Notes: generated by a model from the sequence alone, not told the origin. DNA of 64,000 bases from Desulfosporosinus sp. I2 (GCF_000960765.1 NZ_JYNH01000003.1:49376-113375); one strand, 5' to 3'; numbered from the stretch's first letter, positions 43,399 through 53,434 are shown. Translations and numbers: made by a program.

Positions 43399-44624
43399 AA
43401 TGAAAGCCCCCGATCAGGGCTGTCCCAAGTAGCAAATTTTCCCCGTTTACTAAATATGGTTTTTGGAATAGCATATACAATGACTATAGCGTTAAAATAC
43501 CAGTAAAAAGTTGGATACCAAATAGCCCATAAATAATATCTGAGCAACTTTTCGTCATAACGCTTATCCAATAGCATTGCTACAACAAATTGAATCAACG
43601 AAAGTAAGGCTAAATATTGCCCTTGCCAAAACATAGGGAAAAAGGATAGCTTTCCAGCAAGAATTTGAACTACAATGAGTACAAATAGTATTAACCATGC
43701 TATAGACCAGATAATACTCATTATTTGTTCTAAATATACTGGAATCAACCGTCTGTTTTTCCAATCTAACCATATATCCCAGTGTCTGATGAGAACTTCA
43801 ATCCCACCTTGCGCCCACCTTACTCTTTGCTTCCATAAACCTGCAAGGGTCTCGGGTACTAACATCCAACATATCGCCCTTGGTTCATATCTTACATCCC
43901 AGAAACGCTTCTGTAACTTCCAAGTTACCCCAATATCTTCTGTCATTAAATCTCTATCCCATAAACCGCAATCAATTAAGGCACTTTTTCTAAATGCAAC
44001 CACAACGCCTGAAACTGTCATAACCTTGCCCAGTAATCTTTGCGTACGTTTTATTAAACTTATGATACTGGAAAATTCACATAGTTGAATTCTAGCCAAT
44101 AATGAGTTCCTATTCCGTACTCTAGGATTTCCTGTAACAGCCCCGACACGTTCTCCATAATTTGGCGTAACAAAATGTGGAATCATATAGTTTAAGGCAT
44201 CAGGATCAAGATAAGAATCCGCATCAATTCCTACTAGAAATTCTCCTTTTGAGGCAATTAACCCCAGATACAAAGCATTTGCCTTTCCTGCATTGGTTTT
44301 AAGTTGAATGACTCTTAACTTTTCATAGTTCCTTGAAAGTTCTTCCAAAACATCATGCGTGCGATCTTTGCTACCATCATTGATCGCTATAATTTCATAG
44401 GACGGATAATTTAAATTATCAAGTCGTTCAACAGTATTTTCTATTGTATTTTCTTCGTTATAGCATGGGACTAATATAGAAACCATAGGAGTTTCATTTA
44501 TAGGTAAGCTTGGCTTCTTTTCTATTTTATGATAAAAAAGAATTCCCCCAATTATCCAAAAAGTACTCATAATCAAAGGATACCAAAAAACATACAATGA
44601 AATTAAAGTTATGAAATTATTCAA
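43395..44624 (-). CDS. pgaC: Poly-beta-1,6-N-acetylglucosamine synthase-like glycosyltransferase
   Basis: The 409-residue GT2 membrane enzyme has one N-terminal helix, the catalytic domain with LVPCYNEENTIENT, INDGSKDRTHD, VGIDADSYLDPDAL, MTEDIGVTWKL and the processivity motif QRVRWAQGG, and four C-terminal helices. It polymerises UDP-GlcNAc into biofilm polysaccharide across the membrane. No pgaB or icaB deacetylase gene is adjacent. The start is supported by a GAGATG-like site only. Confidence 0.85.
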   Translation of the reverse strand: MNNFITLISLYVFWYPLIMSTFWIIGGILFYHKIEKKPSLPINETPMVSILVPCYNEENTIENTVERLDNLNYPSYEIIAINDGSKDRTHDVLEELSRNYEKLRVIQLKTNAGKANALYLGLIASKGEFLVGIDADSYLDPDALNYMIPHFVTPNYGERVGAVTGNPRVRNRNSLLARIQLCEFSSIISLIKRTQRLLGKVMTVSGVVVAFRKSALIDCGLWDRDLMTEDIGVTWKLQKRFWDVRYEPRAICWMLVPETLAGLWKQRVRWAQGGIEVLIRHWDIWLDWKNRRLIPVYLEQIMSIIWSIAWLILFVLIVVQILAGKLSFFPMFWQGQYLALLSLIQFVVAMLLDKRYDEKLLRYYLWAIWYPTFYWYFNAIVIVYAIPKTIFSKRGKFATWDSPDRGLSL

Positions 44625-44940
44625 AATCGCATCTCTCTAATTTTAGTAGTAAAACTAACCATTTTGTTTAACATCTTTGCGCACCTCAATAAACTCCTAA
44701 ATTTTGTAACTAATTTAACAATAACTTGTTAATTTTACCTTTATTAGTAATTATAATATTTCTTGTTACATCTAATTTAGATATTCGTTAAACCAGTTTG
44801 ATTTACCTCGTGGTAATTTACGGGAAAAGATAAACTAGGTACCTGAAAACAATTATTTAAGGGACCGTAACGAGAAACTTCATTTGTAGTCTCGTTACGG
44901 TCCCTTTTGTAGTGCTGAGTACTACCGCTTCCAGCAGTTA
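44625..44940. other. 316-base gap with a strong hairpin
   Basis: The left part is AT-rich and holds the pgaC promoter region; no riboswitch fold was recognised. At 44861-44904, perfect 15-base arms GGGACCGTAACGAGA and TCTCGTTACGGTCCC are followed by TTTT on the + strand. It lies 37 bases downstream of the xylB stop and is probably its terminator, although the - strand T tract is weak. Confidence 0.55.
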
Positions 44941-46470
44941 CTATTTCGGGAGCTTAGACAAAAGCTTAAACGACCCTTGTAAATCAGCGTACAATTTCTT
45001 ATAAAGCTCGTAATACTCCTCATAAACCTTTCGTGTCGAAGGATTTGGCTTCAGGATAATATTCTTGCTAACCAAATTGTCACAGGCAGCTTCAACCGAA
45101 TCATAGACCCCTGCTCCAACTCCCGCTAGTATTGCCACACCAAAGGCAGGCCCTTCATCCGCTTTGATCGTGCTGACAGAGCAACCATACATATCCGAAA
45201 GCATCTGTCTCCAAACAGTACTTCTTCCACCACCACCACAGGCTATCATGTCTTCAACGTTGACCTGCATTTCCTTAAAGACATCAACACATTCTAGCTG
45301 GGAAAAGGCTACGCCCTCCATAACTGCGCGAATCATGTTAGCGCGGTTATGTGATGCGGACAATCCAAAAAATACCCCTCTACAATCAGGATCCGGATGA
45401 GGAGAACGTTCACCCATCAAGTAAGGTAGATAAACAAGTCCGCCTGCTCCAGGCATAACTTTTTCGGCTAACCTATCCATGACAACATAGGGGTCAACGC
45501 CTAGCCTTTCAGCCTCGATCATTTCCTCAGAACAGCAAGTATCTCTTAACCACTTCAGCGATAAGCCAGCACCTAAGGTACAGCTCATTAGCGTCCATTT
45601 TCCTGGCACAGCACTACATAGGGTATGCACTCTTCCCTTAAGATCAATGGAAACATCATCTGAAATAGCATAGACTACACCGGAGGTCCCTATGGTAGTA
45701 AAAGCGTTTCCTGTTCTTACAACCCCTGTACCAATGGCTGCTGCGGAATTGTCGGCAGCACCGCCCACAACGATGGTGCCCACACAGAGTCCCGTCACCT
45801 CAGCTGCCCTGCTGTGTATTTTACCCGTAACCTCTGGAGATTCATAAATTTTCCCCAGCATAGATTTGTCGATATTAAATTTGGATAGTATTTCATCAGA
45901 CCAACAACGGTTCGGTATGTCCATCAGTTGCATACCCGATGCATCTGACACATCTGTAGCAAATTCACCCGTAAGCATATATCGAATGTAATCCTTAGGC
46001 AGCAAAATATGGGCGCATTTCTCATAGACTTCAGGTTCATTGTTCTGAATCCAAAGTATTTTAGAAGCAGTAAATCCTGTAAGAGCAGGATTAGCAGTAA
46101 TTTCAAGGAGTCTCTTTTCGCCCATTATACTATTCATCTGCTGGCATTCTTTTGCTGTCCGCTGATCGCACCAAATGATCGAATTTCTTAGTACCATTCC
46201 ATTTTTATCGAGCATTACAAGCCCATGCATCTGTCCGGAAAGACCTACCCCGGAAATTTCAGATGCCTCAATTCCACTCGTAGTAATAACGTACTTAATA
46301 CCATCACACGTGGCATTCCACCAATCAGAAGGGTCTTGCTCTGCCCACCCATTGGCTGGCTGATATAATGGGTATTCAATCGTCTTTGAACAAATTACGT
46401 TTCCTACAAGGTCAAATAACACAGTTTTTGTACCCGAAGTTCCTAAATCAACGCCCAGTAAATATCGCAT
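44941..46470 (-). CDS. xylB: Xylulokinase
   Basis: The 509-residue FGGY kinase starts MRYLLGVDLGTSGTKTVLFD (ATP phosphate loop), has SGQMHGLVMLD, the catalytic-type KDYIRYMLTGEFATDVSDAS and the C-terminal IACGGGGRSTVWRQMLSDMY. It phosphorylates D-xylulose to xylulose 5-phosphate. The ATG at 46468-46470 follows AGGAGGG by seven bases; ten codons of upstream open frame lack a site. It is the last gene of a polyol operon, downstream of a polyol dehydrogenase that would supply the ketopentose. Confidence 0.9.
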   Translation of the reverse strand: MRYLLGVDLGTSGTKTVLFDLVGNVICSKTIEYPLYQPANGWAEQDPSDWWNATCDGIKYVITTSGIEASEISGVGLSGQMHGLVMLDKNGMVLRNSIIWCDQRTAKECQQMNSIMGEKRLLEITANPALTGFTASKILWIQNNEPEVYEKCAHILLPKDYIRYMLTGEFATDVSDASGMQLMDIPNRCWSDEILSKFNIDKSMLGKIYESPEVTGKIHSRAAEVTGLCVGTIVVGGAADNSAAAIGTGVVRTGNAFTTIGTSGVVYAISDDVSIDLKGRVHTLCSAVPGKWTLMSCTLGAGLSLKWLRDTCCSEEMIEAERLGVDPYVVMDRLAEKVMPGAGGLVYLPYLMGERSPHPDPDCRGVFFGLSASHNRANMIRAVMEGVAFSQLECVDVFKEMQVNVEDMIACGGGGRSTVWRQMLSDMYGCSVSTIKADEGPAFGVAILAGVGAGVYDSVEAACDNLVSKNIILKPNPSTRKVYEEYYELYKKLYADLQGSFKLLSKLPK

Positions 46471-46518
46471 TGCGCACCCTCCTGGTCTAAACGTCCACAA
46501 CTATTGGTGAAGGTACAA

Positions 46519-47559
46519 TTAGTCGATTTTAATAACCGCCTTAACGACCTCTTGTTTATGGTTAATGGCAAAATCAAAGGCTTTCGCAACCTCATCGAAA
46601 CTAAACTCATGAGTAATAATTCCAGAGATATCTATTATACCCTTCGCAATGGCTTTTATCGCTTGGGGATAGATATTTCTGTAACGAAAGACTGATTTAA
46701 TTTCTGCTTCTTTAGCCATAATTTTTGCAAAGTTAAATTCGATAATATCCTGAGGCGCCATGCCAACCAATACTATACACCCACCATTTTTTATCAGATA
46801 AGGGGTTTGAGCAATTGTTTGGGCAGTCCCTGCAGTCTCTATTACAATATCAACGCCTTGTTTATTCGTAAGTTTATCAATTTCTGCTAAAACATCTACT
46901 TCAGTAGCATTGATAACAGTTGTAGCTCCCAGTTTTTTAGCATATTCAAGCCTTTTGGGAATAACGTCCACAACTGTAATATCAGTTGCCCCAAACGCTT
47001 TGCACGCCAGAAGGGTTGTTAGACCAATCGTACCTGAACCCAGGATAACCACGGAATCTCCCAACTTAACATTCCCCTGCTTTGCAGCATGCATACCAAC
47101 GGCTAAGGGTTCAACCAGAGCTCCCTCTTTTGTAGAGATCCTATCTGGCAGTTTAAAGGCCATAGTTTCCGGAAAGGCAATATAGTTCATGAAGCAACCA
47201 TGATAGGGTGGTGTCGCTAAAAACTCTACATCCGGGCAAAGATTGTATCTGCCAGTCTTGCAAAATTCACATTGCCCACAAGTAATTCCCGGTTCTAAGG
47301 CGACTTTATCTCCAACCTTTAGATTCTCTACCTTAGATCCAATGGCGACGATCGTTCCTGCACATTCATGACCAAGTATAAAATCCCCATTGACAATAAA
47401 ATCGCCGATTTTCCCATGTTCCAAATAGTGTACGTCAGAACCGCAAATTCCAACATACTCAAGTTTGACAAGGACTTGTTTTTCCTTCGGTACAGGGACT
47501 TCAATTTCTCGTATTTCCAATTTGTTAAGACCAGTCATGTAGGCTGCTCTATTTTTCAT
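46519..47559 (-). CDS. Zinc-dependent polyol dehydrogenase (sorbitol/xylitol dehydrogenase family)
   Basis: The 346-residue medium-chain dehydrogenase has the catalytic zinc motif GHECAGTI with Cys in YVGICGSDVHY, the structural zinc cysteines CGQCEFCKTGRYNLC, and the NAD fold VILGSGTIGLTTLLA. Relatives oxidise sorbitol, xylitol or L-iditol to 2-ketoses. With xylulokinase next in the operon, xylitol or D-arabitol oxidation to D-xylulose is the most economical reading. GAGGAGGGG precedes the ATG. Confidence 0.87.
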   Translation of the reverse strand: MKNRAAYMTGLNKLEIREIEVPVPKEKQVLVKLEYVGICGSDVHYLEHGKIGDFIVNGDFILGHECAGTIVAIGSKVENLKVGDKVALEPGITCGQCEFCKTGRYNLCPDVEFLATPPYHGCFMNYIAFPETMAFKLPDRISTKEGALVEPLAVGMHAAKQGNVKLGDSVVILGSGTIGLTTLLACKAFGATDITVVDVIPKRLEYAKKLGATTVINATEVDVLAEIDKLTNKQGVDIVIETAGTAQTIAQTPYLIKNGGCIVLVGMAPQDIIEFNFAKIMAKEAEIKSVFRYRNIYPQAIKAIAKGIIDISGIITHEFSFDEVAKAFDFAINHKQEVVKAVIKID

Positions 47560-47648
47560 TTAGTACCCCTCCTCTACTTGCGCATGGTCCTCAAATGAAT
47601 GCAAAGAATTCACTCACTTGGCACAAATCAATATGCTCGTTTGCTAAC

Positions 47649-47679
47649 AGGACATTCATCCCCTAAGGGAGAATGTCCT
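47649..47679. terminator. Intercistronic hairpin between binding protein and dehydrogenase genes
   Basis: Arms AGGACATTC and GAATGTCCT with inner CCC/GGG pairing form a strong stem-loop without a T run. It could stabilise the binding-protein mRNA, or attenuate the downstream kinase and dehydrogenase genes. Confidence 0.5.
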
Positions 47680-47704
47680 GCGGACTCTGGCGAGTCAAAA
47701 TGGA

Positions 47705-48697
47705 TTATTTAATTGTTCCGGATTTTTTGAGGATTTCAAGATATTGATCAGCATTTTCCTTGGTAACAAGTGGATTGCCGATATCTGTATTAATTTCTTT
47801 TTCTTTACCAGTTAAAAGTTTATTACTGGCATCTAACATTTTCTCTGCGAGCTCATTAGCATTTTGCAAACATGTGGAAGTCATTCTGCCCTCTTTGATG
47901 AGTAATAAAGCTTCAGCAGTTCCGTCGACACCATAGGCAAGCATATGTTCATATTTTGGATTGCCCTTTACGACTTCAAGTGCTCCTGCAGCCATGTTAT
48001 CATTCATGGCAATAACTGCGTCAATTTTATCATTAGCCTGAACCCAGTCTTCCATATACTTCATAGCTTCATCTTTGTTCCAGTTAGCAATTTGCTCTCC
48101 AACAATTTTAACATCAGGGCGTTTGTCAAAGAACTCTTTTTGCCAGCTCTTACGTCTTTCATCAGCATGGAAGTTACCTGAAGGTCCTTTTAAGACAACG
48201 ACCTTTGCATTCTGTGGAATTTGTTTTAAAGCTGCACGGGCATTAACCGCTGCTTGCTCATAAGGTTGAGCATCGACTGAAGATGCACCTTGAATACCAG
48301 AAATACGGGCGTTGGTTGTAATGGCAAAGATACCAGCTTTAACAACCTTTTCGACATACGGTCTTTGAGATTCACCACTATTTGGTTGTACGATAACTAG
48401 ATCAAATTTGTTGGTTATAGCATTCTCAATCATGGAGTTTTCTTTATCATCATTAGCTTGTCCATCAAAAACCTCAAGCTTAATATTAGGATATTTCTTT
48501 GCTTCGTCTTTCACTGCATTGGCAAGCCAAGCCGCAAATGAATCGGATTGGGCGCGAGCAATGTAAGCAACCTTGTATGTTTTTTGGCCACTAGCCGCAT
48601 CATTCTGAGCAGGGGTTGTTGGTTTACTTGATGAACATCCGGCTAATAAACCTACTACAAGTAACATGGAAACTACGCTTAACAGTCTTTTCTTCAT
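47705..48697 (-). CDS. Sugar/polyol ABC transporter substrate-binding lipoprotein (RbsB type)
   Basis: The 330-residue precursor has a lipoprotein signal ending in GLLAGCSS (lipidated Cys about residue 21) and a periplasmic-binding-protein type I fold (VAYIARAQSDSFAAW; NKFDLVIVQPNSG; DAVIAMNDNMAAGALE). The start is the ATG at 48695-48697 with AAGGA upstream. It delivers the polyol or sugar to the permease and ATPase encoded just upstream. It is the third gene of the transport unit. Confidence 0.88.
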   Translation of the reverse strand: MKKRLLSVVSMLLVVGLLAGCSSSKPTTPAQNDAASGQKTYKVAYIARAQSDSFAAWLANAVKDEAKKYPNIKLEVFDGQANDDKENSMIENAITNKFDLVIVQPNSGESQRPYVEKVVKAGIFAITTNARISGIQGASSVDAQPYEQAAVNARAALKQIPQNAKVVVLKGPSGNFHADERRKSWQKEFFDKRPDVKIVGEQIANWNKDEAMKYMEDWVQANDKIDAVIAMNDNMAAGALEVVKGNPKYEHMLAYGVDGTAEALLLIKEGRMTSTCLQNANELAEKMLDASNKLLTGKEKEINTDIGNPLVTKENADQYLEILKKSGTIK

Positions 48698-48826
48698 TCT
48701 TTCCCATCCTTCTCTAGTCATATTTTTTATATTTCTAAACAGTAAGGCTTTTAATTCAGTGGTCGGTTAAATGGTTGCATTTAACAATTTAGTTTCTATT
48801 TAATTAGAAAGCCTTATCTGTTATTT

Positions 48827-49819
48827 TTATTTTCCATCTACTCCCTTATCCTCTATCCTGCCTAACATACTGTTTGCTCTGCGGTTTCTTGTCCGGATAT
48901 CGTAGATTACCGCAAGTGCAATAATTGTGCCCCGAACTATTTGCTGCATATAAGAATCTACATTGGTTAGGTTCATAATATTATCTAAAAACCCTACAAT
49001 GAACGCACCGGCAAGTGTACCACCAACAGTACCGACTCCACCAGAAAAGCTCGTTCCGCCAATAATGGCTGCGGTTAGAGCCGTAAACTCATAATTGATA
49101 GCACCGTTTGGAAGACCTGCATTGACACGGGACATAAAGAGAACACCGGCAATTCCTACAAAAAGACCATTGATGATAAAGGCAGTATATTTAACCTTGT
49201 GAACGTTGATCCCTGAGGCAATCGACGCTTCTTCGTTCCCCCCAACAGCATAAAGAGAACGTCCAAAGCGGGTATGATTTAATAAATACCAGGTAAAAAT
49301 TGCAATGACTATTAGAAAAATAATAGGAATAGGGATTATCCCAATGGAGCCTTGTCCTAACTCTACAAAATTTCCCAGCTGGAGGATATTCTGTCCCTTC
49401 GTGAATAGGAGAGCCACACCACGAGCCACGGTCAGCATTGCCAAAGTAGCAATAAAAGGGGGTGCTTTAAAAGTACTAATCATGATCGCATTGATTACGT
49501 TACATATAACCCCAGTCAAAATACCGACAGTAATCGCTATTAACAAAGACCCCGTAGCTTTATAGGCAGATACTGCGAAGACTCCAGCAAGTGCCAGGAC
49601 AGACCCGGATGACAAGTCCAGCATTCCACTGATGATCAGCATCGTTGCACCCAACGCCAGAATAGTGGTTACGGACAGCTGCCTTGAAATGTTCGTCAAG
49701 TTATTGACCGACAAAAAGTTGGGATTGGCCAACGAGCAGACAATAAATAACGCTACTAGAATCAAATAAATGCTGTATTTCTTTTTTACAGTATTCCAAA
49801 AATTATTTTCTATTTTCAT
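48827..49819 (-). CDS. Sugar/polyol ABC transporter permease (RbsC type)
   Basis: The 330-residue membrane protein has about ten hydrophobic helices and the BPD_transp_2 signature GGNEEASIASGINVHKVK and the GGTSFSGGVGTVGGTLAGA stretch near the C-terminus. It forms the homodimeric channel of the importer. It starts one base after the ATPase stop. Confidence 0.9.
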   Translation of the reverse strand: MKIENNFWNTVKKKYSIYLILVALFIVCSLANPNFLSVNNLTNISRQLSVTTILALGATMLIISGMLDLSSGSVLALAGVFAVSAYKATGSLLIAITVGILTGVICNVINAIMISTFKAPPFIATLAMLTVARGVALLFTKGQNILQLGNFVELGQGSIGIIPIPIIFLIVIAIFTWYLLNHTRFGRSLYAVGGNEEASIASGINVHKVKYTAFIINGLFVGIAGVLFMSRVNAGLPNGAINYEFTALTAAIIGGTSFSGGVGTVGGTLAGAFIVGFLDNIMNLTNVDSYMQQIVRGTIIALAVIYDIRTRNRRANSMLGRIEDKGVDGK

Positions 49820-49820
49820 T

Positions 49821-51332
49821 TTAGTTCACCCCGTCAGATGTTAACGTTCCGGTAGCATACCTCATAATGAGCTCCTGGGAAAAATCTTCTCGATTAATCT
49901 CCCCGGTAATAGTCCCTTTAGCCATGACATAAATCCTGTCACACATACCAATTACCTCAGGAAGTTCAGAAGAAACGATGATCACAACTTTACCTTCTTT
50001 GGCTAAATCAGTCATGAGTTTATAGATTTCTAATTTAGCCCCTACATCAATCCCGCGAGTAGGTTCATCCAAAATAAGAATATCTGGATTTCTGATCATC
50101 CATTTAGCGAGAACGACCTTTTGCTGATTACCTCCGCTCAACGTTGCGATTGGGGTATCAATGGTTGGTGTTTTAATTCTCATTTTATTAAGAATATCCG
50201 AGACAAGCTTCTTCTCAACTTTTTTATGGTTTCTGTAACCATAGAAAACTCGTTTCAAGTAGGAGAGGGTTGTATTTTCCTTCACTGATCGCATAGGAAT
50301 TATACCGTATCTTCTCCTATCCTCTGAAAGCATGACCATCCCGTGCTCGATACTCTGTCGTACGTTTGTAATAGTAACTTCCTGACCGTCAATTTTTACG
50401 ACACCCGATGTTTTAGCATCGAGCCCAAATAGAGAACGCATCACTTCGGTTCGTCCAGCACCCATAAGCCCTGCAAATCCTAAAATTTCACCTTTGCGAA
50501 CATGGAAATTGATATTATGGAACACATTCGTGCAATTCAAATTTTCAACCTTAAGCATATCTTCCCCAATATCAATTTGTTCTTTTGGAAATTTAGTGGT
50601 AAGTTTCCGACCTACCATCAAGGCGATAACCGTTTCAATGTCCAGTTCTTCTTTAGGGTGGCTTTCTACGACCGTTCCATCTCTTAACACCGTGATCTCA
50701 TCCGCTATCTGGAAAACTTCATCTAATTTATGAGATATATAGATGATGCTTACTCCTCTAGCTTTTAGATCTCTTATCTTAACGAATAGTTTTTCCACTT
50801 CCTTATGTGTGATCGCCGAGGTCGGTTCATCCATGATGATAATATCGGACTTGTAAGAAATAGCTTTGATTATTTCCAGCATTTGAATATCGGATATCGT
50901 TAGATCCTTGAGTGGCGTCGTAGGAGAATAAGGTAAATTTTCCGCCAGTAATAGCTCTTTAGTGCGTTGTCTTACCTCCTTCCAATTAACATTACCAAAC
51001 CTTTTAACGGGGAGATTCCCAAGAAAAATATTTTCTTCTACTGTCATCTCGGGAACGTAACTCATCTCTTGAAAGATCATTGAAATTCCTAAAGTTCTCG
51101 CTTGAATAGGATTATTGATTTTGACAGGTTTTTCATCAATGAAAATCTGACCACTATCTGGTTGATAAATTCCATTGATGATTTTCATTAAGGTCGATTT
51201 ACCTGCCCCATTCTCTCCACACAACACATGGACAGAACCTTTTTTAACGGCAAAATCAATTTTATCAAGAGCTTTGACACCTGGAAATAACTTCTCAATC
51301 TGCGATACTCTTAACTTAATTTTTTCGTTCAT
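49821..51332 (-). CDS. Sugar/polyol ABC transporter ATPase with two nucleotide-binding domains (RbsA type)
   Basis: The 503-residue protein has two ABC cassettes: the first with Walker A GENGAGKST and Walker B IIMDEPTS, the second with LSGGNQQKVVLAKW and ILDEPTRGIDVG; the second Walker A is degenerate (GLMGAGRTE), as is normal in this family. It energises uptake. It is the first gene of the operon, behind a good promoter at 51504-51531, and GGGGGAAG precedes the ATG. Confidence 0.92.
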   Translation of the reverse strand: MNEKIKLRVSQIEKLFPGVKALDKIDFAVKKGSVHVLCGENGAGKSTLMKIINGIYQPDSGQIFIDEKPVKINNPIQARTLGISMIFQEMSYVPEMTVEENIFLGNLPVKRFGNVNWKEVRQRTKELLLAENLPYSPTTPLKDLTISDIQMLEIIKAISYKSDIIIMDEPTSAITHKEVEKLFVKIRDLKARGVSIIYISHKLDEVFQIADEITVLRDGTVVESHPKEELDIETVIALMVGRKLTTKFPKEQIDIGEDMLKVENLNCTNVFHNINFHVRKGEILGFAGLMGAGRTEVMRSLFGLDAKTSGVVKIDGQEVTITNVRQSIEHGMVMLSEDRRRYGIIPMRSVKENTTLSYLKRVFYGYRNHKKVEKKLVSDILNKMRIKTPTIDTPIATLSGGNQQKVVLAKWMIRNPDILILDEPTRGIDVGAKLEIYKLMTDLAKEGKVVIIVSSELPEVIGMCDRIYVMAKGTITGEINREDFSQELIMRYATGTLTSDGVN

Positions 51333-51503
51333 TTTCTTCCCCCATGAGATTTTTTAGTTTAATATTTCTCATGCTGATCCTGGAATCAGAATAGAATCTT
51401 ACCTTAGAGAGTTTACTCATATATATTTCGCTTAAACCCGACTGTAAAAAATACAAATTTTCCAATCATTTATATACCACTTTTGTAAATTACTTTTAAT
51501 AAG

Positions 51504-51531
51504 ATTATATCGCTTTTCTAGCTTAAGTCAA
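51504..51531 (-). promoter_or_regulatory. Sigma-70-type promoter of the polyol operon
   Basis: On the - strand TTGACT, a 16-base spacer and TATAAT face the ABC ATPase gene. The region downstream of it is AT-rich and is the likely site of ROK repressor binding, but no clear palindrome was identified. Confidence 0.75.
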
Positions 51532-51582
51532 TAAAGGCACAATTTAAAAAATATATGTCTTTCATTGGTTGAACCTTACAAA

Positions 51583-52704
51583 CTAGACATTATTAATAAG
51601 ACTTTCAACATGTTGTAAAGCTGCACCGACGGCTGTAGCCTCCAGCTTATATTTACAGACATGCAAATAACTTCCGTCAACCTCAAAGGAATTTCTTCTT
51701 GATACTAATTCCCTCAAGTGCTCGATATATTCGTCCATATAAGCTCCAGCATATCCGCCTAGAATAACATTACAATCATAGAGCATTCTCAAATTATTAA
51801 TAATTACTACCAAATGCGTGAGATATTCTTCCCAGAGTGCTTTTTGTGGTTCACTATTCGATCTTAAAAGCCTAAAAAACTCAGCAATATTTCCGTTTGT
51901 ACTATCTGATAAAATCTTAGCGGAGCAGTATGCATCAACACAACCTTTTTGTCCACAGTAACATGTGCGGCCGTTTTGAACAATTGTCATATGTCCAAAT
52001 TCACCACTACGTTGATTTTGCCCCATATATATATTTTTGCCAATAATAATGGAGCCTCCAACACTATTATTAAGAGAAAGATATACCACATTTTGAATAT
52101 CTTCTTTGTCCCACAGTTCTGCAAACCCCGCAGCATTAGCATCGTTACTTAAGATGCATGGATATGGTATAAATTCAGAAAAGTCCTTGACGCTTCCTCC
52201 TTTGAAATCAATAACAGTAGCGTAATTTACCAGTTGTTTATCCTCGGATAATATTGCAGGTAAAGCAATGCCAACCCCTAAAATTTTGCCACGTTCTATT
52301 TTACAATCATCAATAAAGTGCTCTACTAAGTTACCAACTCCTTTAAAATACTCTTTAGAGTTGGCAAATGGATACTGCTTGCGTACGTTTTTAATCACCT
52401 TTCCACTTAAATCAATTAACACAATTCCTACATGATTCCGGGTAATATCTAATCCAACAGTATATTTAAGACTATTGTACGTAATGGCCTTTGCTTTTCT
52501 GCCTCCTGTAGATTCAAATAAACCTGTCTCAATAATTAAATCTCTTTCTTGCAATTCTTTAAGATTTTGTGCAACAGTGGGTAAACTCATCTTTAACGTA
52601 TGAGCTATTTCTTGTATAGAAATAGGATCATGCTTATATAAAAATTTATAGATTGCATTTCGATTGATCTTTCTCACTTCGATGCTATTCACTCTATTAA
52701 TCAA
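51583..52704 (-). CDS. ROK-family transcriptional regulator (XylR/NagC type)
   Basis: The 373-residue protein has an N-terminal MarR-like winged helix (SIQEIAHTLKMSLPTVAQNLKEL) and a ROK sugar-kinase-like domain with DITRNHVGIVLIDLSG, LSNDANAAGFAE and the zinc-site cysteines CYCGQKGCVDAYC. Such regulators repress sugar operons until a sugar or polyol binds. It precedes the transport operon on the same strand, separated by 250 bases with a promoter. Confidence 0.88.
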   Translation of the reverse strand: MINRVNSIEVRKINRNAIYKFLYKHDPISIQEIAHTLKMSLPTVAQNLKELQERDLIIETGLFESTGGRKAKAITYNSLKYTVGLDITRNHVGIVLIDLSGKVIKNVRKQYPFANSKEYFKGVGNLVEHFIDDCKIERGKILGVGIALPAILSEDKQLVNYATVIDFKGGSVKDFSEFIPYPCILSNDANAAGFAELWDKEDIQNVVYLSLNNSVGGSIIIGKNIYMGQNQRSGEFGHMTIVQNGRTCYCGQKGCVDAYCSAKILSDSTNGNIAEFFRLLRSNSEPQKALWEEYLTHLVVIINNLRMLYDCNVILGGYAGAYMDEYIEHLRELVSRRNSFEVDGSYLHVCKYKLEATAVGAALQHVESLINNV

Positions 52705-52810
52705 TTATTGACACCGACTTTCATAAATGTCTTTTCATAATGTTATTTATTATGTCATTAATATTATTATAGTTTGATTGATTTTGCAATCATCCCAAAC
52801 GATCTGGTAA

Positions 52811-53101
52811 TCATACTGTACTTTGGTTCATTGGGTAATCCGGTTCACTAGACAAAAGCCTCAGCTTATAGATACTCCTTTGTGTATAAATCTCTAAACG
52901 ATCCGAATTTCGAATAATATTGGTAATCAGACTAAGGCTAGTGATTTTGTAAACTTTATCCTCAAAGAATAATAGTTTTCCCTTAGCCCCCACTTCAATA
53001 TCTCGAAGCCACACCTTTCTTCCCCATCTGTGGAGAGATGCTGGCACTTCAGGTAAAACGATGTCGTAAATTCCCTCAATAATAGCAACATCTTCGTTCA
53101 T
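52811..53101 (-). CDS. Small hypothetical protein
   Basis: The 96-residue product (starts MNEDVAIIEGIYDIVLPEV) is rich in beta-type segments (GAKGKLLFFEDKVYKITSL) and has no membrane segment. A clear GGGGGAAGG site precedes the ATG, so it is probably a real gene. It is expressed alone. I do not recognise the family. Confidence 0.55.
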   Translation of the reverse strand: MNEDVAIIEGIYDIVLPEVPASLHRWGRKVWLRDIEVGAKGKLLFFEDKVYKITSLSLITNIIRNSDRLEIYTQRSIYKLRLLSSEPDYPMNQSTV

Positions 53102-53212
53102 TTTACCTTCCCCCTATGAAGTATTTGCATCAAATGGTGTTTGCCCAGATAGATCAATTACCGTCTTTATCAATTTCAGTTAATATTCCACATCTGCCTT
53201 AAAATCCCTGCC

Positions 53213-53245
53213 AAAAACCTTAATGTCTGTAGCATTAAGGTTTTT
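53213..53245. terminator. Symmetric terminator-like hairpin
   Basis: Arms AAAAACCTTAATG and CATTAAGGTTTTT enclose TCTGTAG, with T tracts on both strands. Confidence 0.7.
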
Positions 53246-53389
53246 CGCCAACCTTATATCGATATATTTCTTTAGAATAAGAAATAGGCAATTCCCATAT
53301 GGACAATACCGCTTTTCTAAATGTTTTAAATTCTTATCCTGTGTCCTTCTGAATATTGCAATTAAATGGTGACATGCAGCCCTTCTAAT

Positions 53390-53434
53390 ATGCGAGAAGC
53401 ACGTTGATTGTCCAGTTCAACGTGCTTCTCGCAT
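53390..53434. repeat. Perfect palindrome with 18-base arms
   Basis: Arms ATGCGAGAAGCACGTTGA and TCAACGTGCTTCTCGCAT surround a nine-base loop. There is no T tract, so it is less like a terminator and more like a REP-type hairpin or recombination/regulatory site. Confidence 0.6.

Noticed and set aside
44861..44904. Perfect 15-base-arm hairpin as an attachment site or insertion-sequence end
   Set aside because: It occurs once, has no flanking duplication or transposase, and lies where a terminator is expected.
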